Origin: Ascaphus truei
Lineage: Eukaryota > Chordata > Amphibia > Anura > Ascaphidae
DNA: 64,000 nucleotides
Direction: 5' to 3'
Assembly (NCBI GenBank): GCA_036426205.1
Contig: CM071573.1
Coordinates: forward strand, 44,483,664-44,547,663
Part shown: positions 1 to 11,319 of the stretch, one piece after another
Layout: each line of letters starts with the position of its first letter
Numbering within the stretch: the stretch's first letter is position 1
Program-made: the position numbers and the translations under genes
The notes under the pieces: model-generated
The model's database searches: none
Seen by the model: the letters and a program-made list of their open reading frames with translations, nothing else
Told to the model about the DNA's origin: nothing

Positions 1-184
1 GTGACCACTCTGCGGAGAGGAAAAATACTTCTCTTACCTAAACAAAACAGGGAAAGGGGGATTTGTTAATATTTTTGCAGACGTTCATGGTCAGTATACC
101 TCTGAAATGTTCAAGAAAAATACAACAAAATAAAGAGCCTAAAAAAATATTCATCATATGTCTTAATTTCCACTGTGAAATATT

Positions 185-1326
185 ACAGGGGCGGATAAAG
201 TGTGAACCACTTAGGATGTCACATATTTCAAACCCCTAAATGTTACATAGGATCTTAATCTAAGCATAATAATAGATAAAGCAAACCTGATCAAATAAAG
301 ACACAAAAAACATGACTTTCTGATTCTGATACAATGCAGAATTCATGGTTGTGCAATGCTGACAGCCGTCCAGGTCTTGATGGCAGCCAAAGAAGCTCCA
401 AACCATCACACTCCACCATGCTTGACGATTGGGATGAGGTTTTCTGTTCGAAGTAGGGTTTGGTTTCGCCAAACATAACATTTCTCATCGAGGCCAAAAA
501 GTTCAACCTTGACTCGTCTGGTCAGAGAACATTTTCCAGAAGTCTTGTGGATCATCTGTGGTTCTTTGGCGAACTTCAGACGGCAGCAATGTTCTTTTTA
601 GAGAGACAGTGGTTTCCTCCTGGCCTATTCTTCCTGAACACCATTCTTGTTCAGTCTTTTCTGATAGTGAGCCACGAACACTCACATTAGCCAACGGCGA
701 GAGTGGCCTGCAGATCTTGGATGATACTCTCGGGTCTTTGTGACTTCCTGGACATTTGACGGTTTCTTGGAGGATTTTGTAGAACGGCTGCTCCTGGGTA
801 GAAATTTCATGGTGGTCTTGATCTTTCTCATTGGTAGACCATGGTCTGACAGGATTGGTGGAGCCCCAAATCCTTAGAAAGTTTGTAACCCTTTTTTTTT
901 TTTTTAGACTGATGAGCATCAATAACGGTTTCTAAAGTCTCAGAGATTTCTTTGATCGTTACATAGGTTACCACACGCCTGCATGGTGAAGACCAAACTC
1001 ACAAAGTTTCTGATCTTTATATAGGGTGGGGCCTACAAAACTCACATGACCTACCCTTATATTTTAAAATACCCGATTCTAATTGTCCCCTTTAATTTAG
1101 CTGTATAAAACCAGGATTTCACTTACTTTCGCACTACCAACGATTCTTATACTCATTGTTTGTCTAACACATACATCATTTTATTCATCAAAAGACATGG
1201 AATTGGTATACTAATCACTATTGGATATTAAAGAAGAACTGGCTTTGATTCAAGAAGGTTATCATGGAAAAACTATGGAATTTTCAAAATGATCATTGGG
1301 GTTCACTTTGACTTTAGTGCCCCTGG
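185..1326 (-). mobile_element. Tc1-like transposon, left-arm copy
   Basis: This is the mirror of the element at 9867-11032. It begins CAGGGGCGGATAAAG at 186 and ends ...GTGCCCCTG at about 1325. A decayed transposase reading frame runs on the minus strand between about 290 and 920, with many frame breaks. It is not an independent insertion: it lies at the same relative place in the SMNDC1 intron copy as its partner. Confidence 0.85.
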
Positions 1327-2202
1327 TACTGCGGCATATTTAGGGATCTCCCATCTAACTTGTGCACCCACATATACCACTTAACTGTGGTCAGTTAGGT
1401 GACATCCTTGCGTAAAGTGTTTTAAAAGCGGTGTACAATCACAGCAAGTTATGCAAATATCTTTAAAATAATACAGATCAAATAACAGATTAAACATTTT
1501 GAAAAGGATCAAAGAACTAATCTTCATATATCCTAGTTCCTCCATGGCACAGTGCATGACCTTGAGCCTGCTGATTAGGAGAGGCCTAATCATCACTAGA
1601 GGGACGTGGTGAAGAGAAAAAAGGGTCTTGTTTTAGTTAACAATTGCAAAACAGAAGGAGAAAACTGGGTGTTTATATTTATATTTAATTTTTTTCATAG
1701 AACTTTTCACCATGGTCATGCAAAGAATGGACAGTATTTATATTACATAGAATACACTGCATAATACAGGTTTAAATTAAAAAAAAAAAAAAAAAAAAAA
1801 GAGAGGACGTTTTTTGAAAGGGCGTGATAATGTGCTTACCTGGCTTTCTTGTTTTTTGAGTAAGCTTGTTGTTAAACTGCTGCCATTTGGATTTCTGGTC
1901 TTCCCCTTCTTGCTCCAGTTCTTTAATCCTCAAAGCCTTCTTTAGAGCCTTCTTCTTTTTATATTCTCGCTGGTGGGCAAATCATTTCTTTCTACCAAAA
2001 CATAAGGTGTACTGTTAGCGTGCTGAAAGGATCGCCCCCGTGAGGTGTTTGCACAGACCGCCTGTTCTATAGAACTGGACACAATTAGATAACATTAAGA
2101 ATCTCCATTCACTGGAAGGGAATCCTTTTAATAATAAAAAGAAAAAGTGGAGTCTGGCACTTTTCACGTGAATATATAATATTGCAAAGAAAACTTGCCA
2201 AG

Positions 2203-2294
2203 AACACACACACACACACACACACACACCAAAACACACACACCACAAACACACACACACCAACACACACACAACACACACACAACACACACAC

Positions 2295-2326
<32 letters not shown>

Positions 2327-2355
2327 ACACACACACACACACACCCACACACACA
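2203..2355. repeat. Interrupted (CA)n microsatellite, left arm
   Basis: A CA-repeat of about 150 bp with scattered CC and AA interruptions. The mirror (GT)n in the right arm at about 8900-8990 is much shorter, about 90 bp, so the arms differ most here. Long overlapping open frames made of Thr-His or Cys-Val are products of the repeat and not genes. Confidence 0.95.
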
Positions 2356-5300
2356 CCACACGAAAGAGAGATTGACAAGCTCCAGCCAGGAGCCATACGT
2401 TTAATAATGATGGGTTGAAGAAACATATTTTGCCATGGAGATAAGAGTACAGAAACAAACATCTTGTTTGTATTACAGTGACTGGTCTAGAACTAAGACA
2501 AAAGGAGACACTCACTTTGACATGGGAAGACTCCCGCTGTCCTCCTTGGCCTTCCTCCCCTCCTCAAAAGGCTTGAGGTGAGCATGGAAGTGACTTCTGC
2601 TTTCCGTAGCCGCTAAACGTGATGGCCGCGGTCCCATTCTCCTCGTCTATCTCTCGATCCAGCTCGTACCACCTGTAAGATATCATGGCTGGTAAGCATG
2701 TGAGAAAGGCCGGTACACAATCACGGAAAAAAACAAACTGATGTTTACATACAGCAAAACAGGGGCACAGTTACTCTACGGTTTAGTAAGTTGTACCAAT
2801 TAAAAACAGTTACAATGGAATTATTTTTATATTGCAGAGTAGAAGCTAAAAACAAAACCCCTATTTTATGCTGGCGTTAGACCTACAAGATAATGTGCAG
2901 GGTAACATAACATAACTAATTGCTCAGACATCATAATCATAGCCTTGCTCTATTGTCCATGGGTTTTATTTGCACTGAACAGACAGTTATTCAAAAACAA
3001 GAGCCATATCCAAAGTTTGTCCCTCTTCATGCTCAACGGAACCAATTATAGGAAATATTTTACAGCATTGTGGTGCATTTATGGCTCTACTTGTTCTCTA
3101 TATGAACTGCCGTGTAAGAATAATATTGGGTTAAGTAGGTTAGTAAAATCAGTGTCTTCAGTTTGTTAATTTAACAGATTCGTAAGCTAAATCGCCAAAA
3201 TTGCCCATACTGTTAAGATCAAAAAGCTGCCAGACTGTTGCTGAATCATGAATAATCTTACCATCATATGGAATTATTTCAGGTTGTTTAAAAGTTTTGT
3301 GCTCTAGACTTACTGTCGTCGTCACACAAACTGAACATACACCTGTCTCCAATTTCCCAGGAATGGCTGCTAGTGCAGATGTGGCGGTATCTGCATTTTC
3401 AGGGTTTTTTCAGAAGGTTGCGAAGGAAAGAAGGTCTTGGTTAATTCTATAACTTCGTAAAAAAAAAAAAAAAAATAGGGATGGGAAAATATACATGTGC
3501 AAATCTGTCATTTCTTTAAGGTGAACTCACAAAAGAGCACGCTCTTCGCTGTGAAGATGTAACACAGGCATTCAATGCCGATTATGTAACAGAGCGAACG
3601 AGTGAGCGAACACCTGACAGAGCATCACAACGGAGCTGCACCTTACCTGAAGGCTACAAGAAAGAACTCAACAATAAACTTTTCCAACAAAGTATGCGCA
3701 CAAAAAAAACCGCCTATGTTACAATATTTTTTCATGAAAATGTCTGTGTTAGCAATCCATTAAGTATACCATTTGGCCTACATATAAAAATCTATGGAAT
3801 CTCGTCCCTTCTAGAGAAACTTAGCGTTAGAATTTTTTAAAGTACAAATGGCCACCAAATGTTGTGTGGTCCCCCAGAGGAAGCTCCAATGTCATCGGAG
3901 GGCGACATTGTATTTTCCTATCGGAGGACTGTTTAATGTCCAGGCAGTAACACCGGCAACTAATCGGGTAGTATCCTGGAAACCGCGGGTCCTAGGAGTT
4001 AAAAAATAGGCGGGTCAACTCACAGGGCCCATGGCTATCTCGAGAGAGAGGAGATATCTCTATTTAAAAATCAATACTGAAATTCCGGCAATATACTTTT
4101 TAATACCCTAAAAATACCCAAGATTTGTAGTATCCTAAGAGCAAATATAATGTTATTTTCATCTGGAAAATGTATTTACACAATCACTGCCCCATTCTCC
4201 CCCCACAGAATTCAAGCAGAAAGCCGAGGTTATACTAATTTCATCCAAAAATCCCAATCAATATATGTTTAATGGGTTCCTAGCGGCACGGCTACACTCT
4301 TCCTACGTATTTTTTTCTTTCTCAACAGGAAATCAGCACATCTAAAAAATGTGACTTGGGCTACCACGTTCCCAAAAATAAACGCAGTCCAAAGTTTTCA
4401 TAAGCGAATTGGTGCTGGAGAAGAGTGATTTGCTGTAGTCTGGGAAAACTTTCGTTTAATCGACAAGTTATTTGTATGTGAAAAAACGTATACAAACCTC
4501 ACAGGTCTCTTCATGGTTATTTCAATCTCTTGGCATGTGAAGGAGACCCGTGAAGGTTTATCTCTAAGTCTACACAATAAGCATCTATAAAGATCCTCTA
4601 CTCTCCCCCCCCCCAAAAAACACATTCTTTTTATCTTAAAAGTTCCAGTGGGGTGCAAAGTCCAATCCTGCTGCTCCCAGCTTCAGGGACACCCCCCCCC
4701 CCAAACTGCTGTAAAAATGTACTTTCAATTATTTGTGCATCTTGCAAAAGAAACAAAATGTTAACAAACGGCACCAGCAAAACTTGAACAGTATATATAA
4801 AGTGTACATGCGACCAAACGGTGTCAGTGTCAATACTACCAGAAAGTCCTTGGTAAAATACAATATCAGGTAAACGATGACTCCAATGGTGATCAATCCA
4901 CAATCCAGGGGGTTATGCATATGTGAAAAGAAAAAAACAGAACAAATATAGTGCAAAACTGTGTAAATAACGGACAGGTAGTCCAAGAAGAAGGGGATGG
5001 TCAAACCCAGAGGAAAAAACTTGTGGCAAGATAGTGAGTAAAACAAAAGGTACATTTAATAAACAATATAACACATTAAAACAGCCCCTTCCTCATGATG
5101 GCAAACGACAATTAGAATCTACTACTGGACCAAGTAGATATGCGATAGAATATCTCATTTAACAGGACAATCGCCATCCCGCTGTCACCAGCTACTCTCG
5201 GAGTCCTAGCGTTGCGCCCCCAGACCTGCTGGGGCGTAAGGAACCTCCGACTCGCTGATGGTCGTTCCGGCTGGCTTCCTCTACTTGGTGTAAAGCTCCC

Positions 5301-5439
5301 GATTCCCGGATGTCGCAAGCTCTCTCACGAGAGGCGATGGTATCTGCGGCTTGTATCCGGGTATGACGTCACGTCACGGGAGGTCCCAGGTTTGTCAGGA
5401 GAGTGTGCACGTTATTGCTACTCTGTTTGGCACACACAT

Positions 5440-5775
5440 GGGAGTAGGGGCAAACTCCACCCTACGCGTTTTACACGGATCCTTCCGCCTTGGTCTAGTG
5501 AAACGCGTAGGGTGGAGTTTGCCCTTACTCCCAGTCACCCCGAACTGTCCTGTTTCCGCCGACTCCCCTCCAAGGACACCCCAACCACCACCCCCTCCAC
5601 CCCCCACCCCCACCCCAACCAGAACCATAAGCAATGATGAAAAAAATAATCAAAGCCATCCACCCTCATGCATCTCTACTCCGGACCCTCCATCTCTGCC
5701 TCCCCCTCTAATGTTTATAGGGAAAATGTCTCTGTCAGGTATGACATCACATCATGGGAGGTACCAGTAGGGCAA
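5440..5775. repeat. Palindrome centre: spacer with hairpin
   Basis: The two arms stop matching at 5443 and 5776. The spacer starts with its own inverted repeat at about 5440-5531. One side contains CTCCACCCTACGCGTTT and the other AAACGCGTAGGGTGGAG, giving a stem of roughly 40 bp around a short loop. A C-rich stretch follows, then at about 5738-5768 a second, diverged copy of a GTATGACRTCACRTCA block that also occurs inside both arms. The centre is therefore a transposon-like dispersed repeat with terminal inversions rather than unique sequence. I do not recognise the family. Confidence 0.7.
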
Positions 5776-7791
5776 ACTCCCACGCGTGTGCCAAACAGAG
5801 TAGCATCGACTTGCACTCTCTCCTGACAAACCTGGGACCTCCCGTGACGTGACGTCATACCCGGATACAAGCCGCAGATACCATCGCCTCTCGTGAGAGA
5901 GGCTTGCGGACATCCGGGAGATCGGGAGCTGTACACCAAGTAGAGGGAAGCCAGCCGGAACGACCATCAGCGAGTCGGAGGTTCCTTACGCCCCAGCAGG
6001 TCTGGGGGGCGCAACGCTAGGACTCCGAGAGTAGCTGGTGACAGCGGGATGCGATTGTCCTGTTAAATGAGATATTCTATGCGCATATCCTACTTGGGTC
6101 CAGTAAGTAGGATTCTAATTGTCGTTTGCCATCATGAGGAGAGGGGCTGTTTTTAATGTGTTATATTGTTTATTAAATGTACCTTTTGTTTTACTCACTA
6201 TCTTGCACAAGTTTTTTCCTCTGGGGTTTGACCATCCCCTTCTTCTTGGACTACCTGTCCGTTATTTACACAGTTTTGCACTATATTTGTTCTGTTTTTT
6301 CTTTTCACATATGCAATACCCCCTGGATTGTGGATTGATCACCATTTGGAGTCATCGTTTACCTGATATTGTATTTTACCAAGGACTTTCTGGTAGTATT
6401 GAACACTGACACCGTTTGGTCGCATGTACACTTTATATATACTTGTTCAAGTTTTGCTGGTGCCGTTTGTTAACATTTTGTTCTTTTGCAAGATGCTACA
6501 AATAATTGAAAGTACATTTTTACAGCAGTTTGGGGGGGGGGGGTGTCCCTGAAGCTGGGAGCAGCAGGATTGGACTTTGCACCCCACTGGAACTTTTAAG
6601 ATAAAAAGAATGTGTTTTTTTGGGGGGGGGGAGAGTAGAGATCTTTATAGATGCTTATTGTGTAGACTTAGAGATAAACCTTCACGGGTCTCCTTCACAT
6701 GCCAAGAGATTGAAATAACCATGAAGAGACCTGTGAGGTTTGTATACGTTTTTTCACATACAAATAACTTGTCGATTAAACGAAAGTTTTCCCAGACTAC
6801 AGCAAATCACTCTTCTCCAGCACCAATTCGCTTATGAAAACTTTGGACTGCGTTTATTTTTGGGGAACGTGTGAGCCCAAGTCACATTTTTTAGATTGTG
6901 CTGATTTCCTGTTGAGAAAGAAAAAAAAATACGTAGGAAGATGTAGCCGTGCCGCTAGGAACCCATTAAACATATATTGATTGGGATTTTTGGATGAAAT
7001 TAGTATATACCTCGGCTTTCTGCTTGAATTCTGTGGGGGGAGAATGGGGCAGTGATTGTGTAAATACATTTTCCAGATGAAAATAACATTTATATTTGCT
7101 CTTAGGATACTACAAATCTTGGGTATTTGTAGGGTATTAAAAAAGTAATATTGCCGAATTTCAGTATTGATTTTTAAATAGAGATATCTCCTCTCTCTCG
7201 AGATAGCCAGTGGGCCCTGTGGAGTTGACCCGCACTATTTTTTAACTCCTAGGACCCGCGGTTTCCAGGATACATACCCGATTAGTTGCCGGTGTTACTG
7301 CCTGGACATTTAAACAGTCCTCCGATAGGAAAATACAATGTCGCTCTTCCCGATGACATTGGAGCTTCCTCTTGGGGGACCCACAACATTTGGTGGCCAT
7401 TTGTACTTTGAAATTCTAACGCTAAGTTTCTCTAGAAGGGACGAGATTCCATAGATTTTTATATGTAGGCCAAATGGTATACTTAATGGATTGCTAACAC
7501 AGACATTTTCATGAAAAAATATTGTAACATAGGCGGTTTTTTTTGTGCGCATGACTTTGTTGGAAAAGTTTATTTGTTGAGTTGCTTTTCTGTAGCCGTC
7601 AGGTAAGGTGCAGCTCCGTGTGATGCTCTGTCAGGTGTTCGCTCACTCTTGCGCTGTTACATAATCGGCATTGAATGCCTGTGTTACTCTTCACAGCGAG
7701 AGAGCGTGCTCTTTTTGAGTTCACCTTAAAGAAATGACAGATTTGCACAATGTATATTTTCCCCATCCCTATTTTTTTTTTTTTTTTACAG

Positions 7792-7934
7792 GAAGTTATA
7801 GAATTAACCAAAGACCTTCTTTCCTCGCAACCTTCTGAAACGCCTGAAAATGCAGATAACGCCACATCTGCTACTAGCAGCCATTCCTGGGAAATTGGAG
7901 ACAGGTGTATGTCAGTTTGGAGTGACGACGGACA
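7792..7934 (+). CDS. SMNDC1: SMNDC1 exon, start of Tudor region
   Basis: The acceptor is a long T tract followed by ACAG, and the donor is GTAAGT at 7935. It begins in phase 0 with EVIELTKDLLSSQPSE and ends within the Gln codon before the Tudor strand WYEAEI. It is the most upstream SMNDC1 exon present. Confidence 0.96.
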
Positions 7935-10900
7935 GTAAGTCTAGAGCACAAAACTTTTATAACTAACCTGAAATAATTCCATATGATGGTAAGATTATTC
8001 ATGATTCAGCAACAGTCTGGCAGCTTTTTGATCTTAAACAGTATGGCAATTTGGCGATTTAGCTTACGAATCTGTTAAATTAACAAACTGAAGACACTGA
8101 TTTTACTAACCTACTTAACCCAATATTATTCTTACACGGCAGTTCATATAGAGAACAAGTAGAGCCATAAATGCACAGAATGCTGTAAAATATTTCCTAT
8201 AATTGGTTACGTTGAGCAGGAAGAGGGACAAACTTTGGATATTGGCTCTTGTTTTTGTAATAACTGTCGTGTTCAGTGCAAATAAAACCCATGGACAATA
8301 GAGCAAGGCTATATGTAGTATGATGTCTGAGCAATTAGTTATGTTATGTTACACTGCACATTATCTTGTAGGTCTAACGCCAGCATAAAATAGGGGTTTG
8401 TTTTTAGCTTCTACTCTGCAATATAAAAATAATTCCATTTGTAAACTGTTTTTAATTGGTACTAACTTTACTAAACCGTAGAGGTAACTGTGCCCCTGTT
8501 TTGCTGTATGTAAACATCAGTTTGTTTTTTTCCGTGATTGTGTACCAGGCCTTTACTCACATGCTTACAGCCATGATATCTTTACAGGTGGTACGAGGCT
8601 GAGATCGAGGAGATAGACGAGGAGAATGGGACCGCGGCCATCACGTTTAGCGGCTACGGAAACGCAGAAGTCACTTCCATGCTCAACCTCAAGCCTGTTG
8701 AGGAGGGGAGGAAGGCCAAGGAGGACAGCGGGAGTCTTCCCATGTCAAAGTGAGTCTCCTTTTGTCTTAGTTCTAGACCAGTCACTGTAATACAAACAAG
8801 ATGTTTGTTCTGTACTCTTATTCTCCATGGCAAAATATGTTCTTCAACCCATCATTATTAAACGTATGCTCCTGGCTGGAGCTTGTCAATCTCTCTTTCG
8901 TGTGTGTGTGTGTGTGTGTGTGTGCTGTGTGTGTGTGTGTGTTTTGGTGTGTGTGTTTTGAGTGTGTGTGTGTGTGTGTGTGTGTGTTCTTTGCAAGTGT
9001 TCTTTGCAATATTATATATTCACGTGAAAAGTGCCAGACTCCCTTTTTCTTTTTATTATTGAAAAGGATTCCCTTGCAGTGAATGGAGATTCTGTAATGT
9101 TATCTAATTGGTGTCCAGTTCTATAGAACAGCGGCGTCTGTGCAAACACCTCACGGGGGCGATCCTTTCAGCACGCTAACAGTACACTCTTATGTTTTGG
9201 TAGGAAAGAAATGATTGCCCACCAGCGAGAATATAAAAAGAAGAAGGCTCTAAAGAAGGCTTTGAGGATTAAAGAACTGGAGCAAGAGAGGGAAGACCAG
9301 AAATCCAAATGGCAGCAGTTTAACAACAAAGCTTACTCAAAAAACAAGAAAGGCCAGGTAAGCACATTATCACGCCCTTTCAAAACGTCTCTCTTTTTTT
9401 TTTTTTTTTTTTTTTAATTTAAACCTGTATTATGCAGTGATTTCTATGTAATATAAATACTGTCATTCTTTGCATGACCATGGTGAAAAGTTCTATGAAA
9501 AAAATTAAATATAAATATAAACCCCAGTTGTCTCCTTCTGTTTTGCAATTGTTAACTAGAACAAGACCCTTTTTCTCTTCCACGTCCCTCTAGTGATGAT
9601 TAGGCCTCTCCTAATCAGCAGGCTCAATGTCATGCACTGTGCCATGGAGGAACTAGGATATATGAAATTAGTTCTTTGATCCTTTTCAAAATGTTTAATC
9701 TGTTATTTGATCTGTATTATTTTTAAAGATATTTGCATAACTTGCTGTGATTGTACACCGCTTTTAAAACACTTTACGCAAGGATGTCACCTAACTGACC
9801 ACAGTTAAGTGGTATATGTGGGTGCACAAAGTTAGATGGGAGATCCCTAAATATGTCAGCAAGTACCAGGGGCACTGAAAGTCAAAGTGAACCCCAATGA
9901 TCATTTTGAAAATTCCATAGTTTTTCCATGATAACCTTCTTGAATCAAAGCCAGTCTTCTTTAATATCCAATAGTGATTATATTAACCAATTCCATGTCT
10001 TTTGAAATAAAATGATGTATGTGTTAGACAAACAATGAGTAATTAAGAATCGTGGTATGTGCGAAAGTAAGTGAAATCCTGGTTTTATCAGCTAAATTAA
10101 AGGGGACAATTAGAATCGGGTATTTTAAATAATAAGGTAAGGTCATGTGAGTTTTGTAGGCCCCACCCTATATAAAGATCAGAAACTTTGTGAGTTTGGT
10201 CTTCACCATGCAGGCGTGTGGTAACCTCATGTAACGATCAAAAGAAATCTCTGAGGACTTTAGAAAACCCGTTATTGATGCTCATCAGTCTAAAAAAAAA
10301 AAAAAGGGTTACAAAACTATTTCTAAGGATTTGGGGCTCCACCAATCCACTGTCAGACACATGGTCTACAAATGGAGAAAGATCAAGACCACATGAAAGT
10401 TCTACCCAGGAGCAGCCGTTCTACCAAAATCTCTCCAAGAAACCGGCAAATGATCCAGGAAGTCACAAAGAACCCGAGAGTAACATCCAAGGATCTGCAG
10501 GCCACTCTCGCCTTGGCTAATGTGAGTGTTCGTGGCTCAACTATCAGAAAAAGACTGAACAAGAATGGTGTTCATGGAAGAATAGCCAGGAGGAAACCAC
10601 TGCTCTCTAAAAAGAACATTGCTGCCGTCTGAAGTTCGCCAAAGAACACACAGATGATCCACAAGACTTCTGGAAAATGTTCTCTGACCAGACGAGTCAA
10701 AGGTAGAACTTTTTGGCCTCGATGAGAAATGTTATGTTTGGCGAAAACCAAACCCTACGTTCGAACAGAAGAACCTCATCCCAATCGTCAAGCATGGTGG
10801 GAGTGTGATGGTTTGGAGCTGCTTTGCTGCATCAAGACCTGGACGGCTTGTCAGCATTGACACAACCATGAATTCTGCATTGTATCAGAAATCAGAAAAG

Positions 10901-11319
10901 TCATGTTTTTGTGTCATTTATTTGATCAGGTTATCTTTATCTATTATTAGGACTTAGATTAAGATCTATTAACATTTTAGGTTTGAAATATGTGACAATC
11001 CTAATTGGTTCACAGACTTTATCTCGCCCCTGTAATATTTCACAGTGGAAATTAAGACATATGATGAATATTTTTTAGGGCTCTTTATTTTGTTGTATTT
11101 TTCTGAAACATTTTCAGAGGTATACTGAACCATGAACGTCTGCAAAAATATTAACAAATCCCCCTTTCCTGTTTTGTTTAGGTAAAGAGAAGTATTTTTG
11201 CCTCTCCCGAGAGTGTCACGGGCAAGGTCGGAGTGGGGACATGTGGAATAGCAGACAAGCCCATGACACAGTATCAAGACACTTCTAAATACAACGTCCG
11301 GCATCTGATGCCCCAGTAA
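7792..11319 (+). CDS. SMNDC1: SMNDC1 (SPF30) splicing factor, 5'-incomplete
   Basis: SMNDC1 encodes survival of motor neuron domain-containing 1, a nuclear Tudor protein needed to bring the tri-snRNP into the spliceosome. It binds symmetrically dimethylated arginines on Sm proteins. Four exons join in frame: 7792-7934, 8588-8749, 9204-9357 and 11182-11319, giving 198 residues and a TAA stop. The human protein has 238 residues, so about 40 N-terminal residues encoded by an upstream exon are missing here. The Tudor domain follows HSWEIGDRCMSVWSDDGQ and runs through WYEAEIEEIDEENG and FSGYGNAEV, which carry the expected aromatic residues. A Lys-rich nuclear-localisation and coiled segment (KKKKALKKALRIKELEQERE) and the conserved tail GTCGIADKPMTQYQDTSKYN follow. 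All junctions are AG/GT with matching phases. The upstream sequence runs into the palindrome centre instead of the first exon. Identification is very secure. Confidence 0.96.
8588..8749 (+). CDS. SMNDC1: SMNDC1 exon, Tudor core
   Basis: The acceptor is TTTACAG and the donor is GTGAGT at 8750. It encodes WYEAEIEEIDEENGTAAI through KPVEEGRKAKEDSG, which is the Tudor barrel and the start of the linker. It enters at phase 2 and leaves after AA of a Lys codon. Confidence 0.96.
8897..8988. repeat. (GT)n microsatellite, right arm
   Basis: An interrupted GT repeat in the intron after the Tudor exon. It is the mirror of the longer CA tract at 2203-2355. Confidence 0.95.
9204..9357 (+). CDS. SMNDC1: SMNDC1 exon, basic coiled segment
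   Basis: The acceptor is TTTTGGTAG and the donor is GTAAGC. It encodes EMIAHQREYKKKKALKKA through QQFNNKAYSKNKKGQ, a highly charged helix with the likely nuclear-localisation signal. It ends on a complete codon. Confidence 0.96.
9867..11032 (+). mobile_element. Tc1-like transposon, decayed
   Basis: This DNA transposon lies in the last SMNDC1 intron. The ends are CAGGGGCACTGAAAGTC at 9867 and ...CTTTATCTCGCCCCTG at 11032. A TA follows the right end, and a TA lies two bases outside the left end, as expected for Tc1/mariner insertion with slight decay. The transposase frame runs about 10218-10900 and is broken by frameshifts. Recognisable pieces include a helix-turn-helix region, RKRLNKNGVHGRIARRKP, and nucleotide sequence matching the catalytic-domain region (CTGCATTGTATCAGAA near the end). 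It is inactive. The same insertion appears mirrored in the left arm. Confidence 0.9.
11182..11319 (+). CDS. SMNDC1: SMNDC1 last coding exon
   Basis: The acceptor is GTTTTGTTTAG. It encodes VKRSIFASPESVTGKVGV through the C-terminus NVRHLMPQ and TAA at 11317-11319. The Tc1-like element at 9867-11032 lies in the intron just upstream, ending about 150 bp before this acceptor. Confidence 0.97.
   Translation, partial: VKRSIFASPESVTGKVGVGTCGIADKPMTQYQDTSKYNVRHLMPQ

Larger units (their letters stand above)
1..3456 (-). pseudogene. Broken inverted copy of SMNDC1 exons
   Basis: Four exon copies lie in reverse order: 1-37 (start of the last exon, cut by the window edge), 1840-1991, 2516-2672 and 3314-3456. 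They mirror the intact exons at 11182, 9204-9357, 8588-8749 and 7792-7934. The reading frame is broken in every copy that can be checked. The 2516-2672 copy is five bases short, the 1840-1991 copy has small indels and lost a G at its acceptor, and the 3314-3456 copy lacks the AG of its 3' splice site. The last-exon copy misses single bases within 20 nt of its start. It cannot encode SMNDC1 as written. It is either a real inverted pseudogene duplication or an assembly fold-back of the functional gene. Confidence 0.85.
1..5443 (-). repeat. Left arm of giant inverted repeat
   Basis: This arm reads as the reverse complement of 5776-11215 over its whole visible length, including four SMNDC1 exon copies, introns, a Tc1 element and a CA/GT microsatellite. 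The match is already present at base 1, inside the last SMNDC1 exon, so the arm probably continues beyond the window. Differences from the right arm are mostly single-base deletions. In the copy of the second exon I count five 1-nt deletions and one substitution in 162 nt. This pattern looks like unpolished long-read sequence rather than old duplication, but that is inference. Confidence 0.93.
5776..11215 (+). repeat. Right arm of giant inverted repeat
   Basis: The partner of 1-5443. This arm carries intact SMNDC1 exons with canonical splice sites and therefore looks like the correct or polished version. Matching to the left arm ends in the last SMNDC1 exon only because the window begins there. 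Confidence 0.93.

Noticed and set aside
1..3456. A second functional SMNDC1 gene
   Set aside because: Frames are broken in every exon copy and one acceptor lacks AG.
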